A stretch of DNA of 17,042 nt from Candidatus Pacearchaeota archaeon RBG_13_36_9 (GTDB lineage Archaea > Nanobdellota > Nanobdellia > Pacearchaeales > GW2011-AR1): NCBI GenBank assembly GCA_001786395.1, contig MFWN01000044.1:2989-20030 (forward strand), written 5' to 3'. This document shows, in pieces, positions 13,720-17,042 of this stretch. Within the stretch, counting starts at the first letter, position 1, and every line of letters begins with the position of its first letter. Under the pieces are notes generated by a model. That model did no database searches, was not told where the DNA came from, and was given only the letters and a program-made list of their open reading frames with translations. A program made the position numbers and the translations under genes.

Positions 13720-14643
13720 ATGATGGATAAAAAAGGGATAACCTGGAGTGTAAGGACAGTTGCAGAATTAATAGCCATGATTATAGTTTTTGGAGTGGCT
13801 TTGATTTTTTTGAGCGGGTTTAAGCCTTACGAGCAGGTGGATAAAAAAATCTGCCATGAGTCAGTTGTTTATAAGGCAACTGTTCCAGACCCCGAGGGAA
13901 CGAAAGTGGTGAATATTCCGTTAAACTGCAAGACAGAGAAAATCTGTTTTGCTGCAAGTGTTTTGGATTCTCCTTTAAAATGGGATAATTGCAATGACCA
14001 TTATCAGGGAGAGGAGTATGATACCATAAGAATAGGGGGCAGCAGTGTGGAAGAAAGAAACAAAGAAATCAATAAAGTAATTGCAGAGAAAATGGCTGAG
14101 TGCTGGAGCATGATGGGCGAGGGAAAACTAAGTATTTATTCTAGAAAAACTACCTATGATGCAGTATACTGTAATATCTGTACAAGATTCGCGTTTGGAC
14201 AAATATTAAGCGGGAAGATTGGTGGGGAGGTAAAAGGAACTCAAGATTATCTTCTTTCCAATATAGTTCCTAATACAAAAAAAACTTACTGGCAGTATAT
14301 TACAAACAGCGAATCCAATTACATGTATGGCTATAATAAAGAAGATAAGATAACAACTGCTCCGAAGGCAATTGTTTTTATGGAGTCTGACAAATCTTCA
14401 TTTTTTAGTTGGGCTGGTATTAGTGTAGGAGGGTTTGCAGGGGGGCTTATTGGTGTGGCAGTTGGGCCTCTGGCTACTGTAGGCGCAGGGGTTGGGATGG
14501 TTTTAGGAAGAGATTTAGGGCATGCTCTTGACAAATATTTTACAGGAAATATTCCAAGAGTTTCAAGCATGACTCTTGTAAACTATGACAGAGAAGGATT
14601 AAAAAAAGAGAAGTGCACTTCTTTTGAAGGGCAGATTAGTTAA
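13720..14643 (+). CDS. Prepilin-like protein with conserved Cys motifs and a Gly-rich hydrophobic hairpin, 307 aa
   Basis: The ATG at 13720 (MMDKKG-ITWSVRTVAELI) is chosen because it places the class III-type signal at the N-terminus and follows GAAGG by 8 nt. In-frame starts at 13714 and 13723 are equally possible, and the one at 13642 is unlikely because it lies within the preceding gene. The hydrophobic helix is at about 14-33. The outer domain has cysteines at 45, 70, 76, 91, 128, 151 and 154, with the segments AECWSMMGEGKLSIY and YCNICTRFAF. Residues about 229-265 form a second, Gly-rich hydrophobic stretch (GGFAGGLIGVAVGPLATVGA), unusual for a pilin and possibly membrane-inserting. A 30-nt gap with a promoter follows. 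Confidence 0.87.
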   Translation: MMDKKGITWSVRTVAELIAMIIVFGVALIFLSGFKPYEQVDKKICHESVVYKATVPDPEGTKVVNIPLNCKTEKICFAASVLDSPLKWDNCNDHYQGEEYDTIRIGGSSVEERNKEINKVIAEKMAECWSMMGEGKLSIYSRKTTYDAVYCNICTRFAFGQILSGKIGGEVKGTQDYLLSNIVPNTKKTYWQYITNSESNYMYGYNKEDKITTAPKAIVFMESDKSSFFSWAGISVGGFAGGLIGVAVGPLATVGAGVGMVLGRDLGHALDKYFTGNIPRVSSMTLVNYDREGLKKEKCTSFEGQIS

Positions 14644-14644
14644 G

Positions 14645-14652
14645 TTTATAAT
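14645..14652 (+). promoter_or_regulatory. Internal TATA box within the pilin array
   Basis: TTTATAAT is centred exactly 25.5 bp before the ATG at 14674, in one of the few gaps of the array, and there is no Shine-Dalgarno. A new leaderless transcript probably begins here, splitting the array into at least two units. Confidence 0.6.
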
Positions 14653-14673
14653 ATTTCTTTAACTTGTTCTTTT

Positions 14674-15090
14674 ATGAAAAGAGGCTTATTGCATAGCAAA
14701 AAAGGAGCAGAAGATTTTTTGAACAGTAAGGTCGCATTTATTGTTTTAAATGTTATTTTTATTGCTCTTATGCTTTTTTATCTTTTAAGGGTTCAGAAAG
14801 GAGCAAGTTTAATTGAGCAGACTTATGCCAAACAGATAGCACTGATAATTGACCAGGCAAAGCCAGGGACTTCTTTGAACATAGACATTTCTGAATTATA
14901 CAGCTTAGCTGATAAAAACAACTTTGGGAGAGAAGGAACTGTTAAAATAGATTATGCGGCAAAGAAAGTTATTGTTAAAGTAGCAGATGGAAGAGGATAT
15001 TCTTTTAATTTTTTCAGCAATAGTGTTATTATGTGGAGTGTGGATAAGAAATCCCAAAAACTGAATATTGAGGTGAAAGAAAATGTTTAG
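14674..15090 (+). CDS. Prepilin-like protein, 138 aa
   Basis: The N-terminus MKRGLLHSKKG-AEDFLNSKVAF fits a class III signal cleaved after G11, with a hydrophobic helix at about 20-39. The outer domain is small and cysteine-free, and probably mainly beta (VKIDYAAKKVIVKVADGRGY and FNFFSNSVIMWSVDKK). This is preceded by YAKQIALIIDQAKPG, a helix that continues the pilin stem. It starts a transcript of its own (TATA at 14645-14652). Its stop overlaps the next ATG by 8 nt. Confidence 0.87.
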   Translation: MKRGLLHSKKGAEDFLNSKVAFIVLNVIFIALMLFYLLRVQKGASLIEQTYAKQIALIIDQAKPGTSLNIDISELYSLADKNNFGREGTVKIDYAAKKVIVKVADGRGYSFNFFSNSVIMWSVDKKSQKLNIEVKENV

Positions 15091-15553
15091 GAACAAAAAA
15101 GGGGATGATAGGTATATTTCTTTCTGGCTTTTTTTAAATTGGGGTTTGATTCTAGGAGCAATTGTAGTTATGGTTCTATTGTTTTATGGGGCTAAAATGG
15201 ATGTAAGAGAGGAGGAAGCTAAAATTATTGGCTTGAAGTTGGCTGACTGCCTTATAGACAGCGGAAAGTTTAATGATACGTTTTTGTCAGAAGATTTTAA
15301 TATTTTCAGTTCATGCGGCTTAAATCGGGATGCAATGTGGAACGGGGATTATTTTTTCAATGTTTCTGTTTTTCAGGACGGGCAGTTAAAGAAGGAGAAT
15401 GTTACAGGAGTTGCTGATTTTGAAACTCTGTGCGAATTAAGTAAAACTTCGAAAGGGGATTTTCCTTTGTGCTATGAGGACACTTTTCATGCTGATAATG
15501 GATTTGATATAAAAGTTTATACAGCCTCAAACCAGGCAGGGTTAAAAATATGA
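15083..15553 (+). CDS. Prepilin-like protein, 156 aa
   Basis: The N-terminus MFRNKKG-DDRYISFWLF carries a class III-type signal (cleavage after G7) and a hydrophobic helix at about 13-35, followed by a stem (REEEAKIIGLKLADCLIDSG). Four cysteines lie in the outer domain, two of them in DCLIDSG and FSSCGLN. The start is supported by GAGGTGA at 15070-15076, six bases upstream, inside the end of the preceding gene. It overlaps the next gene in ATGA. No known domain; a minor pilin by context. Confidence 0.87.
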   Translation: MFRNKKGDDRYISFWLFLNWGLILGAIVVMVLLFYGAKMDVREEEAKIIGLKLADCLIDSGKFNDTFLSEDFNIFSSCGLNRDAMWNGDYFFNVSVFQDGQLKKENVTGVADFETLCELSKTSKGDFPLCYEDTFHADNGFDIKVYTASNQAGLKI

Positions 15554-16089
15554 AAGGCAGAAAAGCACAGTCTATAGGCTCTGGAATAACGTGGATGGTT
15601 GCTACTCCTATAATCTTCTGCATTTTAGCTTTGTTCTTGCTTATATCTCTGGCTTCCTATGCTGCAGATAAGAAGGGAATAACTATAACTAAAGGCGATA
15701 TGTTTGCGGAAAAGCTGATTTTAACAAAAAAATTAGTAGGGTTTTTAAATAAGCAAGCTGGAGAAGCACAAACTGTTAAGGATTTGATTTTGCAGGCAGG
15801 TGTTGGAGACGGGGAGAAAGAAAGAATAAAATTATTTAGGGCAGAGGCAGGGGCGTTTATTGAGGAGGTATTTGGTAGCGGGTGCAAAAAGTATTCTAGG
15901 TCTTGGATTAGAATTTACAAAACAGCAGACGAGACTGGCTGGGATCGTTACACAAATTATGACTCATTAAAATGCATTATTGGGGGGAATGGGGGTATTT
16001 ATTGCGATCCAGACAATAGCAATGCTTTTGTAGTAAACTTTTTAGCAGATTCAGATAAACTAATTGTTTTATGCGGGGATAAGGGGTAA
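15550..16089 (+). CDS. Prepilin-like protein, 179 aa
   Basis: The N-terminus MKGRKA-QSIGSGITWMV has Ala instead of Gly at the expected cleavage site, which archaeal prepilin peptidases accept. The hydrophobic helix lies at about 16-38. The mature domain starts with a helical stem (FAEKLILTKKLVGFLNKQAGEA) and has three cysteines in the C-terminal half (KKYSR preceded by GSGC, then LKCIIGGNGGIYCDP), with a last one in VLCGDKG. It begins in an ATGA overlap with the preceding stop, so translation is coupled. No known family recognised beyond the pilin-like N-terminus. Confidence 0.86.
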   Translation: MKGRKAQSIGSGITWMVATPIIFCILALFLLISLASYAADKKGITITKGDMFAEKLILTKKLVGFLNKQAGEAQTVKDLILQAGVGDGEKERIKLFRAEAGAFIEEVFGSGCKKYSRSWIRIYKTADETGWDRYTNYDSLKCIIGGNGGIYCDPDNSNAFVVNFLADSDKLIVLCGDKG

Positions 16090-16090
16090 A

Positions 16091-16543
16091 ATGTTAATGA
16101 AAAATAAAAAAGGAATGACTTTAACAATAGGAATATTAGCGATAGCAACTGTAGTTTTATGCACTTATGCGTTGTTTGCATTTAATTTAAGAATAGCCAA
16201 GTTGAACCAAAAAGTCGAGATAGCAAGCCTTGAGAATGTTTTCATTATTGAAGAAGTATTAAACTATAATGTTAATAACATGATGGAAAAATCATCTGGG
16301 GGGAGTACAGAGGAGTTTATTTCCAGCTTTAGGCAGGAGCTTTTTAAATACAAAAGCGGCGGGGAGTATGTGCCTTATCAGCTAAGCCAGGTGGAAGGGC
16401 AGCTTACTCCTGAAAATGTCAGAATTGAAAATGGCAAGGTATTTCTTACCCTGACTTTCAAGATAGAAGGGGATGTTAATGACAAAGTATATGCTTCTTA
16501 TGCTTATACAAAAATCTTTGAAAAAGAAATTGAAAACATTTAA
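16091..16543 (+). CDS. Prepilin-like protein, 150 aa
   Basis: I start at ATG 16091 (MLMKNKKG-MTLTIGILAIA), one base after the previous stop and 4 nt after AGGGG; ATG 16097 is also possible. The TTG at 16064 would extend it into the preceding gene and bury the signal. Class III-type cleavage after G8, hydrophobic helix at about 12-32, then a stem helix (LRIAKLNQKVEIASLENVF) and a compact C-terminal domain without cysteines. Its last five codons and stop form part of the 18-bp promoter repeat used by the next gene. Confidence 0.86.
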   Translation: MLMKNKKGMTLTIGILAIATVVLCTYALFAFNLRIAKLNQKVEIASLENVFIIEEVLNYNVNNMMEKSSGGSTEEFISSFRQELFKYKSGGEYVPYQLSQVEGQLTPENVRIENGKVFLTLTFKIEGDVNDKVYASYAYTKIFEKEIENI

Positions 16544-16546
16544 AAA
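16529..16546 (+). promoter_or_regulatory. Promoter repeat, first copy
   Basis: ATTGAAAACATTTAAAAA holds a TATA-like TTTAAAAA (16539-16546) and lies exactly 59 bp upstream of the ATG at 16588. The identical 18 bp recur at 16861-16878, also 59 bp upstream of a start codon. The expected transcript has a leader of about 20 nt containing a Shine-Dalgarno. This copy overlaps the 3' end of the preceding gene. Confidence 0.65.
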
Positions 16547-16587
16547 ATTATTTTACTTTGCTTACTTGATAAAAAAGGGGGTGAAAA

Positions 16588-16689
16588 ATGCCGAAAAAAA
16601 ATCCTATGCCTCTTATAGAAAAAATTTTAATTGCTATTGGAGTAGTCATCCTTGTTGCCTTAGCACTAAGAATCTTTGGAGTATTCTAG
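16588..16689 (+). CDS. Small single-helix membrane protein, 33 aa
   Basis: This gene is recognised by a strong ribosome binding site (GGGGGTGA, 3 nt before the ATG at 16588) and by its own promoter repeat. The product MPKKNPMPLIEKILIAIGVV has a basic, Pro-rich start and one hydrophobic helix to the end. It lacks the Gly/Ala cleavage residue of the neighbours, so it may be an uncleaved membrane microprotein and not a pilin. It is followed after one base by another small membrane protein. Confidence 0.7.
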   Translation: MPKKNPMPLIEKILIAIGVVILVALALRIFGVF

Positions 16690-16690
16690 A

Positions 16691-16861
16691 ATGGATATAA
16701 TCAGGATTTTTCCACCACTTGTGGAATTTGGCGTTATTGCACTAATTGGGCTAAAGACCTTAAACACAAAGTGCTTTAATCCAATTGATATAAACCTCTC
16801 ACTAGGCGCATTAATCTTTTCAATAATTGTTGAAATATACTTAATAGGAAGAAATAAATGA
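16691..16861 (+). CDS. Small two-helix membrane protein, 56 aa
   Basis: From the ATG at 16691 the product has two hydrophobic segments (about 10-24 and 35-53) joined by a short loop with one cysteine (NTKCFNPIDINL), and ends with RNK. No prepilin-type signal is present. It starts one base after the stop of the 33-residue gene and has no Shine-Dalgarno, so it probably depends on translational coupling. A TTG at 16676 in frame would overlap the preceding gene and is less likely. Function unknown; context suggests a membrane accessory of the filament. Confidence 0.65.
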   Translation: MDIIRIFPPLVEFGVIALIGLKTLNTKCFNPIDINLSLGALIFSIIVEIYLIGRNK

Positions 16862-16878
16862 TTGAAAACATTTAAAAA
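16861..16878 (+). promoter_or_regulatory. Promoter repeat, second copy
   Basis: This is the second exact copy of ATTGAAAACATTTAAAAA, with the TATA-like TTTAAAAA at 16871-16878. It stands 59 bp before the ATG at 16920. Unlike the first copy it is intergenic, so its conservation cannot be due to coding. Confidence 0.7.
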
Positions 16879-16919
16879 TCAGCTATCCCTTGAGTATTCA
16901 ATAGGAAAAAGGAGGTAAA

Positions 16920-17042
16920 ATGAAGAAACTAGTGAAAAACAAAAAAGGCGCAGAGATGACTGTTGGAACAATTATAGTCATAGTATTAGCCCTAGTTGTG
17001 CTTGTAGTCTTGATTGTGGGATTTACTGGAGGATGGACAAAC
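16920..17042 (+). CDS. Prepilin-like protein, probably a major subunit (3' end off window)
   Basis: Forty-one codons are visible. MKKLVKNKKG-AEMTVGTII has a clean class III-type signal with cleavage after G10, followed at once by a continuous hydrophobic helix and GFTGGWTN at the edge. A near-perfect Shine-Dalgarno (AGGAGGT, 3 nt before the ATG) and its own promoter repeat indicate high expression, as expected of a main structural pilin. The stop codon is beyond the window, so length and fold of the rest are unknown. Confidence 0.85.
   Translation, partial: MKKLVKNKKGAEMTVGTIIVIVLALVVLVVLIVGFTGGWTN

Noticed and set aside
16473..16700. Plus-strand frame of 75 codons
   Set aside because: It runs out of frame through the end of a prepilin-like gene and a better-supported 33-residue gene with a strong Shine-Dalgarno.
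1..17042. CRISPR arrays, tRNA or rRNA genes, insertion sequences
   Set aside because: I saw no regularly spaced repeats, no tRNA-like T-loop signature, no transposase and no terminal inverted repeats; the repeats present are short promoter or terminator elements. There is also no stretch over 300 bases without a gene.

Overview
The window looks archaeal, and most likely comes from a small-genome DPANN lineage (Woesearchaeota/Pacearchaeota type). The evidence is AT-rich DNA, TATA-box promoters about 25 bp upstream of start codons with no Shine-Dalgarno (leaderless genes), U-tract terminators without hairpins, Lrp/AsnC regulators, and an archaeal-style FlaI/TadA ATPase with a double-domain FlaJ/TadC membrane protein. 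No rRNA, tRNA or taxonomic marker is present, so the lineage is an inference.

The centre of the window is a type IV filament (archaellum/pilus-like) assembly locus. The secretion ATPase (1018-3294) is divergent from two coiled-coil genes at the left edge (1-577 and 580-906, minus strand). The polytopic platform protein (8621-10789) is translationally coupled to an Lrp/AsnC regulator (8133-8630). From 11276 to the right edge there are thirteen tightly packed plus-strand genes. Eleven of them begin with a short basic stretch, a Gly or Ala (once Ser) and one N-terminal hydrophobic helix, as in class III (prepilin-type) signal peptides. They range from 36 to 414 residues and several are cysteine-rich. 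Together they look like the major and minor subunits of one filament or pseudopilus. No prepilin peptidase is in the window.

Between the ATPase and the platform gene lies a mixed stretch: an orphan conserved-looking protein (3319-3726, minus), a second Lrp/AsnC paralogue (3850-4380, plus), an AbrB-nucleotidyltransferase-HEPN-like fusion with a small coiled-coil partner (4589-5368 and 4407-4592, minus), and a minus-strand operon of a two-TM membrane protein, a SAM methyltransferase and a radical SAM enzyme (8018 to 5444). Another orphan (10786-11226, minus) sits between the platform gene and the pilin array.

The regulatory DNA is unusually readable. Both Lrp/AsnC genes have a pair of inverted-repeat sites 31 bp apart and centred on the TATA box. 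The AbrB-fusion gene has two tandem GTTATAAC palindromes between its TATA box and its leaderless start. One TATA-like element lies midway between two divergent start codons 50 bp apart (11226/11276). An identical 18-bp promoter sequence occurs exactly 59 bp upstream of two genes in the pilin array. Two minus-strand operons end in nearly the same 19-bp U-tract.
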